Source: Pinguiococcus pyrenoidosus
Taxonomy: Eukaryota > Sar > Pinguiophyceae > Pinguiochrysidales > Pinguiochrysidaceae
Length of the DNA stretch: 64,000 nucleotides
Reading direction: 5' to 3'
Assembly (NCBI GenBank): GCA_019677205.1
Contig: JAAMXY010001049.1
Span: 62,001 to 126,000, forward strand
Numbering within the stretch: position 1 is the stretch's first letter; the number at the start of each line of letters is the position of its first letter. A program made the position numbers and the translations under genes. The notes beneath the pieces are model-generated. The model searched no databases. It worked only from the letters and a program-made list of their open reading frames with translations, and was not told the origin of the DNA. Shown piece by piece: positions 32,744-45,097 of the stretch.

Positions 32744-34508
32744 TCACAACTCATCCCTACTCGGTGGTCCCTCCCCTGCGCTCGCAGACGGCGGGGCAAA
32801 GAGACGAGACAGCTCGACACCCAGCCACTCCGCCAGCGGCTGACTACAGTGCTCATCGTAGAGCGCCTTCAGCGCCCTTTTGTCTTCCGCGTTCACGCCA
32901 ATCGCCGTCAATCGTCGCGGTTCCGTCTTCGGAGGAGTTTGCGTCCCATCTTCCATCTCCTTGATGACCTCTGCTGCAATGCTCCTCTCGCTTTCGACAC
33001 GGGCAGCCCATTCAGTGGCGCAGGGAGCTTCATACAGCGTTTTCCCCCGAACGCCGTACGAGCTGTTCAAGTGGAGAGTCAACTCCTCTGGCCTGCAGCG
33101 CAAGGCGGCTCACGGTCAGGCACCCCAGCCTCGATCAGCCGAGCGGAGTCAACACCTACGTGAGGCCTGTCTCCATCGAAGCCGTCGACCCGAGCCGCGC
33201 GCCCACTCCCGCCAGCTCGGCGATCTCCAGCAGCATCTTTTCTTTCCTGGTCACGTTCTGTGAGCGGACTTCGAAGGTCGGGAGGAACGCAAAGTGTTTG
33301 GGCTGCCATCCCGCTCGTAGCCACTCCTGCAGTCCTACGCGAGGCGGTGAACATGTCATGACTACGAAGCCATGGGTTCAGTGAACGAAGCGGGTGCGCT
33401 ACCTACAATGGGACAAGCGCTCACGAATCCGCGGGCGCTTTGAATGAGGTGTTTGCCGCAGTCCTGTTGTGCAAGGGTCAATGAGGATTCCGACCGGCTT
33501 GACTGGGCTCAATACGTGACTGGGCTCAATGCTTGAATGAACTCAAGCCTTGACGGAGCTCAGTGCTTGACTGAACTCAAGGTTCAGTACTAAATACTCC
33601 ATTTGCAAGCATCGCACCTGAGGCACCGTCTGCCGAAACCTTGTGGGGGATCCAATGCAAGTGCGGAACCACGCCATGACATCGCTCGGGATCCAGCAAT
33701 CATTCTTGGAGCTCGACCGCTTGCAAAACTCATGCAGCGACTGATACAGGTCCACCCCCTTCTCCAAGCGGCGCTCGACGTACTCCACCGGCTCGGGCAC
33801 CAGCGCAAGGAACGTGGGATTCGGCTTCAACACCTTCCTCGCCAGTGCCGCGGCTTTGGCCGGGCTTTTCTCCGACAACAACCCTAAGCATCAATCCGTT
33901 CCCTAAGAGAGACTGTCCAGGATCCTTGCAAAGCAGCTGGAGTGAGGAAAGTCTCTGTCACCTGGAGTGAAATCGAAGCCGATCTCATCGTGACACAGGG
34001 GAAAGCCAGCGGCGTACTCCAGCGTCGTCGGCGGCCTCCTCCTGGCGTCCTTCCAAGGCAGCGGAATATCAAAGTGGGGAAAGTCCAGTGCATGGTGCTC
34101 CTTCGCCACTCCTACAACGCCGCAAAGCAGCATGAAATCCCCTCTCGCGGCCCCCGGAAGCTCGCTTTGCCCTCTCTCACCGTAGCTCAGCTGCGGCAGA
34201 CGGTCCAACATGGTCGCCAGACTGGTCGACATGCAGCGGATGCAGGCCACGCCGATCAGCAAGGGCACGCACAGCCTCCGACTCGCGTGCACGGGCCCTG
34301 GGAGGGCCAGTTCTGCAGCAAGGCACGAAAGATCGCCGAAAAATCGCCGAAGATCCTGAGGCAAAGGAGAGAATCTTGCGAAGAAAAGACACGTCAGCGC
34401 CGCACCGGCCAGAACTTCGCTCGCGTCGTAGCAGAGGGCGTCGAAATTGGTGGTGGCATGGTACTCTTCGGGTGGCGGTCTTGACGGGTGCAGTAGGACG
34501 GTCTCCAT
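32744..34508 (-). CDS. unidentified multi-exon gene
   Basis: Not recognised. At least four coding blocks run in one direction: 34508-33962 (start METVLLHPSRPPPEEYHATT; probably split by a 46-nt intron near 34370), 33883 to about 33603 (LLSEKSPAKAAALARKVLKP, FVLALVPEPVEYVERRLEKG-like), about 33353-33164 (MTCSPPRVGLQEWLRAGW), and 33101-32744 (PEELTLHLNSSYGVRGKTLY). The joins 33962/33883 and 33164/33101 close in phase with GT-AG. The middle join is unresolved and its intron contains a decayed tandem repeat. The protein is soluble-looking, with aromatic and Pro-rich blocks (FPHFDIPLPWKDARRRPP). Its 5' end is only ~77 bp from transposon sequence, so the promoter may be disturbed. Confidence 0.55.
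33497..33590. repeat. decayed tandem repeat (TTGACTGGGCTCAATGC-like)
   Basis: Four to six diverged copies of a ~16-22 bp unit built on TTGACT-GGCTCA/GAACTCA. It lies in a probable intron of the unidentified gene. Confidence 0.7.
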
Positions 34509-34584
34509 TGCGGCGTTTTCCGCCGCAGATGCGAAACCCCTGAGAATCTCGTGGTCTGTCACAGCGCGGCGTGGATGGCTTCGT

Positions 34585-34745
34585 ATGGATCAGGACGTTC
34601 AAAACGATCTCTTTCGAAATAGAGCATTTTTTGAACGGCGGAAGACTTCAATGCTGCGCGCTCTCTCCCTGCCGAAGGAGGCCGTCAAAGGCAGTGCGCG
34701 CGCAGAGGGTGCCTCTCGATATCAACTGCGTCCGCTGACTGCGCG
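34585..34745 (+). repeat. inverted-duplicate arm A (transposon ORF N-terminus)
   Basis: About 160 bp nearly identical to the reverse complement of 36253-36090. Both copies start exactly at an ATG and encode MDQDVQNDLFRNRAFFERRK, then ALSLPKEAVKGSARAEGA, before diverging. Arm A runs, with a frame change at about 34785, into a transposase N-terminal region. Confidence 0.88.
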
Positions 34746-34786
34746 GATGCACTCCAGACACGCCATCAAGGTCACCAAAGAGGTCT

Positions 34787-35385
34787 ATGGATTCTGTCAG
34801 AGCAGCTTGGCTTGCAGAGCAGGCGACGGCTGGCGTCCAAGGACGTAAACCGTCTAAAAAAAGGGTCGCCGAGATGACAGGACTCCACTATTCGAGCGTG
34901 CGGCGACGTCTGCGAGCGGATTGGACACCACGCCAAAGGGGAGGTGCGATGAACAAGAAGCTTTCTGAAGAAGCCGTAGCACTCCTTGAGGTCTACGTCG
35001 CTCAAGGCGTCTACAGCCGAGATAAGTACTATCGGAACGCTCTTGAAGAGGATCTTAACATACAAGTGAGCACGCGGACCGTCAGTCGCTGTCTTAGAAA
35101 CCAAATCGGAAGCACAATCGTCAAAGCGCAGGCAGACTGCCTCGACAAGTGGTCGGAGGCTGGTGAGGCGAAGCTTTGGGACTTCTTCTCCGACATATGT
35201 GACGCCCCAAGAGCATGCATGCGTTTCTATGACCAAACTGGCGCCAGTTTCAACGAGTTCCAGGAGCTGAAGCGCAGAAAGTTGCCTAGTCATCTTCGCG
35301 GATGGCACTACGACCTCCATCGCCGGCAGCGTTACTCTCGACGTGTGTATGCACCAGTTTTCGTTTTCATGGACCTTTTTCATCC
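34787..35385 (+). pseudogene. transposase N-terminal half (HTH) truncated by a retroelement scrap
   Basis: Starts MDSVRAAWLAEQATAG and contains a helix-turn-helix (KPSKKRVAEMTGLHYSSVRR) with a second helical DNA-binding unit (DLNIQVSTRTVSRCLRN). It then reads FYDQTGASFNEF, which may be the first acidic position of a DDE fold. Coding similarity stops near 35385, where sequence resembling a gypsy protease takes over. The catalytic second half, as seen in the 522-1769 remnant, is absent here. I infer a broken DNA transposon. Confidence 0.6.
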
Positions 35386-35387
35386 TC

Positions 35388-35480
35388 GACAAGTTGACCG
35401 AGGACATCATTTTGGGACTGGACTTCTTACGAGCCTACAATCCCACCGTAGATTGGCATGAGGAAACCCTCAACTTTCGC
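35388..35480 (+). mobile_element. Ty3/gypsy retrotransposon protease fragment
   Basis: Encodes DKLTEDIILGLDFLRAYNP followed by TVDW and a short strand, the C-terminal part of a retropepsin (pattern ILGxDFLxxxNPxIDW). Only ~30 codons remain. It abuts the broken transposase upstream and an opposite-strand frame downstream. Confidence 0.65.
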
Positions 35481-36253
35481 CAGCTTCTTGTTTCTTCTCG
35501 GCGAGGGCCAGTCGCAACTGTCCTTTCACCTCCTCCGAAAGCTTTGTTGTGGAAGCCTTCGTAGCTTTGGCTTCTTCCGCCAGGCGTCGCTCCTGCTGGA
35601 GCTGAATTTGAAGACGAAGTTGCTCGCAGAACATTTCGTGTCTACGCTCTTCGGAAAGCGCCCCTGAGCTCTTCTTTTTGCGCTTCGAGCTCCTGATTGT
35701 CAATGGACTCTCCTGCGAGTCTTCTCCGGTTGAGCCCCGCTCCTCGTTCTCAGATTCTTCGCCTGGGAGCTGCACCTTCCGCACTTTCCGTGGGCGAGGC
35801 GACTTTCGCGGTATGGGGGAGTTGTCAGCGGGCAGCTTCTGGTGTAGAAAGAGGTCGTCCTGCTCATCATCGGCCACCTCTACTTCGACCTTCTTGTAGC
35901 GTTTGTTGCGATTCGTGACCACTGGCCTCCCTTCTCTGATATTCCGCTTGTCGGCATTCGTGCTTGTGTCCAAAAGACTTCGCAGATCTCTAGATCCCTT
36001 GCTTCTCGTCTGCATGTTGCTTGATGATGCTCTTCGCCTCCTGCCCTCCATGGCCTGCGTTCGCGGGATTAGACGGAACGGCCGACTGCACTCGCGCAGT
36101 CGGCGGACGCACCTGACACTTGGGGGCACCCTCTGCGCGCGCACTGCCTTTGACGGCCTCCTTCGGCAGGGAGAGAGCGCGAATCCTGAAAGGCTTCCGC
36201 CGCTCAAAAAATGCTCTATTTCGAAAGAGATCGTTTTGAACGTCCTGATCCAT
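35470..36253 (-). pseudogene. transposon-associated ORFs with inverted-duplicate arm B
   Basis: Arm B (36253-36090) begins MDQDVQNDLFRNR, like arm A, and its frame runs to 35990 (87 aa). An overlapping frame begins at ATG 36051 (MEGRRRRASSSNMQ) and runs 193 codons. It is highly basic then acidic, with a Gln/Arg-rich helical end (RLQIQLQQERRLAEEAKA), like a nuclear or gag-like accessory protein. A frameshift probably links the two. Part of the nested element at 34.6-36.3 kb. No function assigned. Confidence 0.5.
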
Positions 36254-36522
36254 AGTACGTGCATTTGCGGCGGCTGACGAAAGGCCTTTTTTTCATCTGC
36301 GCGGTGGTGATAATGATGTCTCATGGGCTTGTGAGATGAGGAAAGAGGCGAGTATGAGCGAAATAGAAGTGAAGCTGGCTTAAGGCGCTTCAGCAGGTAC
36401 AGGCACACATGTTTTGGTGTGAGCAGGATAAGCCACAGAATAACGCCATCTGATGATGATGATGATGCTTTCGTCCAAATCATGCTACATTTGCTCTTCT
36501 GTGCCTGTCGTCAGCAGCTCTT
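36254..36522. other. spacer between transposon debris and ZC2HC1-like gene
   Basis: Contains a short (GAT)n run near 36452-36467. Otherwise nothing is supported. Confidence 0.4.
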
Positions 36523-38831
36523 CTACCTCCTGACTTTGCCGCTCGAAGCGTTTTTGCCGCCGCCCCTCATCAGCCGCGTAGGCTTCGCCCTCTGATGCTT
36601 GCATTTGGGGATATGGCGCTCGGCCGCCGTCTCATTAAACGTGCGGCCACAGTGCGGACAAGGCACGAGGCTGGGATCTGGCGCGGACGGCATGGTTGGG
36701 GGCAGCTCGCTGAGCGGCACTCCCTTGTCCTGCAGTTGCTTGACCATGCGAGCTTGTCGGATCGCGTCACGGAAAGCATTGCTTTGCTGACGCCACTTGG
36801 ACTGCTTCGTCGGAATCGCGCGGCCCTCTCTACCTCCAACATTCCGCGCGCCCTGGCGCTTCTTCTTGGTGAGCAGGCTGCCTTGCTCCGTGCCTTGGAC
36901 GCGCATCTTTTGACTATCGAAGGCCTTTCGCTTGGAGCCGAATACTTTCTGGCAGACGTTGACGTGCTTCGCAAAGGCGCTTGCGCCGAACTTGCGTCCG
37001 CAAGATGGACAGGGCCTGAGATCGTCAGCTTCGTTGACCATCGGCGCCGCAGCTCCCATGGCTTGCTGCGCAGGTCTTAGCGGACGATCCTCTTCAGCTT
37101 CCAGGGCTCGCTCCGCGGGCCTCAGAGGGCGGTCCTCTTCAGCTTCCAGGGCTCGTCGCGCGGGTCTCAGGGGTCGTTCCTCTTCAGCGGTACTCCTTGT
37201 AGAAAGACTCGTCCGCCGCTCCGCGGGTACCGCTGCTCTCGTCGGACGCGGCGCTCTTGGAGCTTCGCCATTCCGTCGCGCCGAGGAGCTGGAGCCACTG
37301 CGCAACGATCGACTGGAACGGCGGCGCATCTCCGCCAGGCCTGGCTCAGGCCTCGCCTCAGGCGTCGCTTGCCGAGTCCTTCTATCTATTGGGAAACTAT
37401 CTGTGGCTTGCTCCTGCTGCACAGCATCTGGTTCATCATGCTGCGATGCTTGCTGCGATGTTTGCTTCGATGCGTGCTGCGATGCTTGCTGCGGTGGCCG
37501 CTGCGGTGTACCCTCCCAGTCTGAGTGCCATGGTGGACGCGCATGCGGCTGGGCGCGGCGTATCTTGCCATGGTCAACGTTCTGAGACTGTTGGACAAGC
37601 ACGGTGCCTTGCTCGGTTTGGCCGTCATCGTCGTCCTGGACTTCGGGGGAGTCGCCTTCGTTGTCTTCCGCCGGCTCGACGGTGGTGTCAGAGTTCCACT
37701 CCGGTCTGCTGACGTCTCGGCGCCTTCCTCTTTGCGGCTTCGCCTGAGTCTTTGCCTTCAGTTTTCGCAGGTGTGCCACCGGCGGCTCGATTGGTCGCGT
37801 GTTGCGATGCGTCCATTGCGGTGAAGCCGCGACGCTCTCCGTTGCGAAGCTTCGATCCTCCTCTCCGCCGCGCCAGCGACGCAGCTCACCCGCTGGGAGA
37901 GTCCGGGAGCCTCTTTCTCTGGATATCTCGTGTCGCGGCGGCGGAGTCGATCCCACTTGCGGAGAGCCCGGGTCCTCAAATCGCATGTGCGAGCGTCGCC
38001 TCGTCACTTGGTAGCCTCGATCAGCTCTGTGCGACACAGCACGCGGGTATGAAACCAGCGACACATCCGCGGAGAGAAACTCCGACTCTGACTCAAGCTC
38101 TCCAAAGCATTGTGGCGACGTCGCGGACCTCCGACTGCCTTCCACTCGAGGCGACGGCGTGCCGCGCGAGTGCCGACTTCTCCGGCCCGAACTCACGCGG
38201 CGCAAGCTGTTCTCCACGGGAGTTGGCCGCACTGCCTCCGCTCCTGTCCTCGAAGTCGCTCTCCCTGCAATGTGGCCGCGGAATCGCCCACCAGAACTGG
38301 GCGACTTGGGCAGATCGGGAGCAGCGGTGTCCGAGGATCGGGTCTGCGACTGATAAAACGCCTCCAAAGAGTCAGTCTTGGGCCCTCCGAAGTCCGATTG
38401 CGGCCGCGTGCCCCCCGAGCGCTCGTCTTGCGAGCCTCGACTCCGAAAGGCCTCCTGATGAACGCGCGCCTCATCGCCAAACTCCGCGGACGCCTGCGGA
38501 GCAGTACAGACTTTGAGACGAAACCCTTGAAACGCCAAAGGTATCGGAGCGTTTGCGGCAATGTGGCACCTCTCCAGAATCGTCTTTGAGTAAGGAATGC
38601 GCTGACCCCTTCGGAATCAGCTTCGGTTGGAAAGTGCAGTTCTCATCGACGCTGTCTCCTGTCCAAAAGTGCGCGCACGGACTGAAAAGTGACGAGAGAA
38701 CTTTGAACCGCAGAGCGGAAGTGCAACGTACCGCGCTTTCGCTCCTCTCTTAGGGCCTTCGCCCTGGCGATCTGATCCTTGCGCTTTTTGGCCCAGTCGT
38801 TGGGGTCGTAGCGCTTAGGCGCGCGGCTCAT
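36523..38831 (-). CDS. ZC2HC1-type C2HC zinc-finger protein, probably ciliary/basal body
   Basis: Exon 1 (38831-38732) encodes MSRAPKRYDPNDWAKKRKDQ and a basic helix. A 206-nt intron leads to exon 2 (38525-36523), chosen because the phase closes (R-G-FRLKVC); an alternative acceptor further upstream does not keep frame. The long frame itself opens at TTG and is not a start. The middle is a long disordered Arg/Ser/Pro/Gln region with a tandem ALEAEEDRPLRPAER unit. Near the C-terminus are two C2HC fingers: CPSCGRKFGASAFAKHVNVC and CPHCGRTFNETAAERHIPKC, the hallmark pair of ZC2HC1 proteins, often found in ciliated organisms. The last residues are basic and Gly-rich. The molecular role is unknown. 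Confidence 0.8.
37078..37190. repeat. 45-bp coding tandem repeat in ZC2HC1-like gene
   Basis: Two full copies and one partial copy, sharing CTCTTCAGCTTCCAGGGCTC on the plus strand, encode ALEAEEDRPLRPAER-type units. Confidence 0.85.
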
Positions 38832-39301
38832 ACCGCAAGATGGGGCACAAAAAGATGCGCTTTCAAAACCCACAGCGTTTCCCACAGCAATCAAATTCCC
38901 CGGAAGCGTTGAAGGAACTTTCGGATTGGATGGTGATCTTATATGGTGGAGTGATGAGGATCTCATGATCCGGCAAACATCCAGTCTTGTTGTCATAAAT
39001 AATGGACAAATAGTGAGAATATCTCTGTAGATTATGCTGTGACATGGAGATCGCGCACATCGGCGCCACTGTTTGGGAAAGCGCTCTGCGCCGCTTGGTC
39101 TTGAAAGTCTCCCGTGGCGTTTGGCGCTGTCGTATGGCGACTCTAGCGGCTCGGACGCTGCGGTGTCGCGCCAGCGAAGTGAGATTCGCTTCCTCGTATC
39201 TCCGTCAGCACTCGTCAAATGCAGTGGAACGCCGCTTCACTCCAAGGTACAGATCCCTTCGCAGTGAGCGTTTCTTTCCCAGGTTTTGGGCCGACAAAAA
39301 T
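38832..39301. promoter_or_regulatory. divergent spacer, AT-leaning core 38930-39030
   Basis: 470 bp between two start codons. The centre is AT-leaning (ATAAATAATGG and similar). An in-frame ATG at 39044 extends the next gene by 86 codons, but the extension looks non-conserved and lacks a targeting signal. Confidence 0.35.
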
Positions 39302-40096
39302 ATGGCTTCTTGGCGTGTTCATCGCCTGTTTGCCCCTCAAACGTTCAGGGTTCTGGCGCCAAGACGCGCTTTGAGCGCCGAAGTGGCGACGGAGGAAGAG
39401 GGTTTACGCCAGCGCTTTTCCTTCCGACTGCGCAGACTGGTGGAGCCGCGCTCCAAGCAGAGCATCGTCCAGCCCATTATCAAGCAGGTGGTGCCCGTGG
39501 AGACATCTCAGGAGACGTGGGAGCTGGACAGCCCCATCGAGCGGGAGAAGGAGCTGAGAGGCCATGCGGCGCTCTCTCGGCGGCCGCCGGAGCCTTTGCA
39601 GGAGTTTTTGCAGTTGCTGGCTTTTGCGCCGCCGGAGCATCGGGAAAAGATGCTGAACGAGTACGCCGAGAGGGGCGCGGAAGGGCTGCAAGACTTGCAT
39701 CTCGTGAAGACCGCCACGGGCGAGCGGGTCCTCGTCGTGTCGCCAAGTGGCTGCCTGGGCGTTCCTTACGTGCCCAAGCCGGACCCGATCCTGGCCAGTA
39801 CGGACTTCTTGAGGAAGAAGGTGCACTACGGGAAGATGCTCAAGTATCTCGACGCCATCGGCGCGTCCAAAACGGAGAGATTGACGGTGTACTGGTTGTT
39901 TCCGAAAGATCTCTTCGAGCTCTATCGCCTCCGGCGCATCAGACGGGCCAGAGTACTGGGCTTCCCACCCAGGAGCAGCCGCCCTGTCCTCCTCAGAGCA
40001 CTCCGGGAGAGGTACCAGGAGTATCTTGTGTGCATGGATCCCGAAGAGATGCAGGCTTTGGAAGCGGCGGCCGAGAAACACCTGCACTCAGCGTAG
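39302..40096 (+). CDS. probable mitochondrial protein of unknown function, 264 aa
   Basis: The frame is open from an ATG at 39044, but I start it at 39302. From there the sequence MASWRVHRLFAPQTFRVLAP then RRALSAEV is a textbook mitochondrial presequence (basic, amphipathic, no acidic residues). The body is helical and charged. It contains QPIIKQVVPVETSQETW, RPPEPLQEFLQLLAFAPPEH and a C-terminal Arg-rich helical region (ELYRLRRIRRARVLGFPPR). No cofactor motif or membrane segment is visible. It could be a mitoribosomal or assembly protein; this is a guess from size and charge. Same orientation as PIG-U downstream, one of only three same-strand neighbours in the window. Confidence 0.65.
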   Translation: MASWRVHRLFAPQTFRVLAPRRALSAEVATEEEGLRQRFSFRLRRLVEPRSKQSIVQPIIKQVVPVETSQETWELDSPIEREKELRGHAALSRRPPEPLQEFLQLLAFAPPEHREKMLNEYAERGAEGLQDLHLVKTATGERVLVVSPSGCLGVPYVPKPDPILASTDFLRKKVHYGKMLKYLDAIGASKTERLTVYWLFPKDLFELYRLRRIRRARVLGFPPRSSRPVLLRALRERYQEYLVCMDPEEMQALEAAAEKHLHSA

Positions 40097-40303
40097 TCCG
40101 ACGCGGGCTGCGCTGACGGCGTAGCGCTTTCAGAAACCCCTTCTTCTGCAAGCCAAAGAATAATTCCAGAGATTTCCTGAGCATGTGTCCCTGCTTTGCG
40201 TTTCCACTGTCCCGCACATGTGCATCGCGGCATGTGGCGGCCGCGAGGCCGGGATCTTTGAAGGAGAAGCTGTTCTATGCTTCCATAAGCTCCGAGAACC
40301 TTG

Positions 40304-41623
40304 ATGCAGAGCCCCTCGATTCACGCATGGCGCGCCATGCGCCTTGGTCTCACCTTCGCACTCGGTGCAGTGCTTCGCTGCGTCGTGTTTCTGCTGGACA
40401 ACAATGGCCTGCTGTCGACGTTTCGCAAGGATGCCTTGTTCCTCTTCGGCGCCCAGCTCCCGCACCTCCCTTCTCCGAGGTCCCGTTTCGCAGTGCTCTT
40501 GGCAGCAGATGCGATACATTCCACCGCGTTGTACGCCACTGGCCGCACCGCCGCGGTCGCGTCTACGGCACTTGGCGAGGCGGTCGGCTGGCAGCTGCTC
40601 AATCCGATCAGCGTGATGTCCTGCGGACTCGGCCGCACGTGGACGATGGAACTCAGCGCTTTTGCTTTGGTCATGTCGGGCGTGAGCACCTGGGATGAGA
40701 GGCAGACGCTCTTTCCAGCCACTTTGAGTCTGGCTCCAGTGGTTCTCGGCTTCGCCGTACTGCTGCGTCTGTCGCTGACGTACGTGCCTCTGGCCCTCCT
40801 GTGCATCCTGCTCCTCGTGGCCCGGACGAGGCGCAGGCCGCTCAAGAGTGCGGCGGAGACGGCAACAGACAACATCAGCTCTGGCATGAGCCGATGCCTG
40901 GCAGGGCCGCTTACCATCTTGGCAATCATCGGTCTCCTGGTGGCAGCTTGGGCGTCGCTTGATAAAGAGGCTCTGATGGCGTCCCTCGGCGCGAAGCGCT
41001 CGGAAGCCGGCGTCAACCTGGGCTTCCGATGGTACCTTGCAGCTGAGATGTTCCCGGAGTTCTCCGCCTTCTTCGAGGTCATCCTGGCTGGTCACCTGTA
41101 CCTACACGTGTGGCCCTTGTACTACCGTCTGTCAGAGCGTCCGGGAGCCGCGGTAGGTCTTTTGCCTTGATCCGCGATACCCTGTCTGAACAGGGATGAC
41201 GCAACACGGCTTCCAGGCTTTGGTCATGGGAACGTTCATGCTGCCATTTCGGGACAATCAATCTCCGGCGACCTTGGTGACTATCGCGGCTTTCTGGTGG
41301 CAGCGGCAAGAGGCTGTGAAGCAGATGCGTCGAGGGGTGCTTCTCTTGGTCGTGCTGCTTGCTAGCGCTTCTCTCCCCTTCGCTGTGGTCTCCCGATCTC
41401 GGTGGCTCTACTACGGCGTTGCGAATGCCAACCATCTGTTCAGGTGAGTCTGGTGGATCCGTTGGGAACGCGACCGCGCCTCAGCTGTGCTTTGTGACAC
41501 AGCGCCGCTGGGCTCTACAATCTGGCGCTCGTCCTGTTCTCCTTGGAGGCCGCGGGCGCGGAGCTCCGATCGCAACTCGTGGAGTGCAGTGCCGACGAGA
41601 ATACGGAGAGAAGAGGAGAGTAA
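40304..41623 (+). CDS. PIGU: GPI transamidase subunit PIG-U (CDC91)
   Basis: A multi-pass ER membrane subunit of the complex that attaches GPI anchors to proteins. Three exons: 40304-41156, 41194-41443, 41503-41623. The introns are 37 and 59 nt, in phase. The first ATG is used (an upstream TTG is ignored); an alternative Met lies 11 codons on. Family features: LLNPISVMSCGLGRTW (family LLNPYTILSC), many hydrophobic helices, FRWYLAAEMFPEFSAFFEV (family FWYFFxEMF..F..FF), YYRLSERPG, and near the end LYYGVANANHLFS-AAGLYN (family AGSANSNFFYA). The C-terminus is short and soluble. The N-terminal third is diverged. The stop lies 31 bp from the convergent CFAP263 stop. Confidence 0.85.
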
Positions 41624-41654
41624 GGAGCGTTTTTGGATACATTGCGCGTACAAT

Positions 41655-42753
41655 CTACGCGACTGGGCCGGTCTGAATTCTCATGCGGCTTCGCTTCTCT
41701 TCCTGCTGCACGCGCTTCTTGGCCATTCGAAGGATGTCGATCTTGCGCTCCCAGTTGCGGAGCTGATCCTGGAGCTCGTAGAAGAGCTTCTTCTGGTTCA
41801 CGTAGTCTAGGATCTGAGGCGCGGCTCCCGTATCTGCCTGTGCCTGGCTCATCCTCTTGCGCAGCCTCTTCTCGCTTGCAACCTCGTCCACCACGAGCGC
41901 GTTCTCGTCTTGAAGCCTCTCCAGCATCTTCGTCTGCATCCGCAGCTCTCTTTCTATTCTATCCTGCTCCTCCAGGACCTTCGCCAGCATCGACTTTTGG
42001 GTGTTGAGATTCTGGAAAGTGCGCCCGGTGGTCATCTTGATGCGCAGCAGCTCCGCATTGCGCTCCTCGATCTTCTGCAAGTACTGCTTGTTCTCGATCT
42101 GCAGCTGGTGGAAATCGATGTAGTGCAGCACTTCTCCCATCTCCTCCTTCTGCCGCAGCTGCGTCTCCGCCTTGCTGATCTGATTGCGCAGCGTCGCATT
42201 CCTCAGGCGCAGCTTCTCGAGATGAGCGTCGCGCGCGCGGAGCCGATCTTCCATGTGCCGCACAACTTTCTCCGCCATGGTCCTGAAGAGAGACGAAACA
42301 TCAGAACTTGCGTCGTGAAAACGCGCGCAGAACAGCAGAGGTCCGGAAGCAGGAATCGTACACTCACTTTCCCGTTCGCGGGTTCTCTGCGCCAACGACG
42401 ATGTCGCGTTTGAACTCATATGCGTCTTTCTTTAGCTCCACGATGCGCAGGTCCGCTTGCTCCAGAAACGCGCGCAGGGCGTCCAAGAGCTTGTCTGCTT
42501 TCAGCGCCTCTGCGTCCGCCTCTTTGGCCATGACTTCCAGTTCGTAGTTGGCCACTTCGAGCTTCTGGTCCATGGTCAGACTTTGAGGCGCGTTGCGCAT
42601 TCGGTGCTTCTTGCGCGTGTTCGCCTCTTGTGCGGCGGCATGCTCGTGGTGTGACAGATACGACTCAAACGTGCCGTTTTCCACCTCCAAGCCCTCTATC
42701 TGCTTCTTGTACTGGTCAATCTCGGCCTCGAGGGCCGAAAGATCCGTCTGCAT
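41655..42753 (-). CDS. CFAP263: CFAP263 (CCDC113), axonemal coiled-coil protein
   Basis: A coiled-coil ciliary protein of the DUF4201/CCDC113 family, located near radial spokes and the nexin-dynein complex. Exons 42753-42368 and 42282-41655, with an 85-nt intron (GTGAGT...AG), phase 2; 337 aa. The ATG at 42753 is the only good start. Exon 2 has the family core YIDFHQLQIENKQYLQKIEE followed by RNAELLRIKMTTG, and near the C-terminus LRNWERKIDILRMAKK, matching the conserved WERKVEIAEM-like segment of CCDC113. CCDC96/CFAP184 shares part of the core but is usually longer, so CCDC113 is preferred. Divergent from TTLL9, with 235 bp between starts. Confidence 0.85.
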
Positions 42754-42988
42754 GCTCTCTGTGGCGCAGAAAGTCCCGCGAGAAACGGCTTGATGCGGAA
42801 AGCATTCTCAGAACTGAGCGGTTCTGGATCTTCAAGATCGATAATAGCGTTGGGGAAGTTGCATCATTATCGATATGTAGTGACGGAATCGAGGTCGATC
42901 GGTTCGACGTTCAAACCCGCCAGTTTCCCGCGCTTTTTCAATCTGCGCCTCTGCGTGCGCCCCTGGGCGTTTCCTCTCCTCAGACGCG

Positions 42989-44708
<1,720 letters not shown>

Positions 44709-45097
44709 CGCAAGACAGCTTCACGGCAAACTTTCATTCTCCACGCAACACTCGAAACTGAAGCCACTCTTCGCGAAGCGGATGTTCCGCTGAACAGGAT
44801 CTTACTTTTTTTTCCCATTTTCCATACGACTCTCTTGACATAAACACAATCACGGCTTTACAATTTTCATACTCCTTACTCTCACGAAGCGATTCCCAGG
44901 ACGTCACGCGGTCTCCATCCCAGTCCCACGGCCTGGCGCGGATATTCTCGCACGCCAGCCTCGGGAGGGATGCACCTTGTTCACCAGGGTGTGGGGCAAA
45001 ATCGGCACGCTCGGTACACAGGATCACTGAGAAACACTTGGCCAAAACTTCTATCCGAGGAACACTGCTTCCATCCGAGGAATGATACTTCCACCCG
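44709..45097. other. convergent spacer TTLL9/apyrase
   Basis: 389 bp with an open minus-strand frame (44734-45120, opening at TTG) that overlaps the apyrase end. It contains RARPWDWDGDRVTSWESL but has no supported start or homology that I recognise, so I do not call it a gene. Confidence 0.45.

Noticed and set aside
39044-39301. Upstream in-frame ATG extending the mitochondrial protein by 86 residues
   Set aside because: The downstream Met starts a typical mitochondrial presequence, whereas the extension lacks one and lies in the divergent promoter gap.
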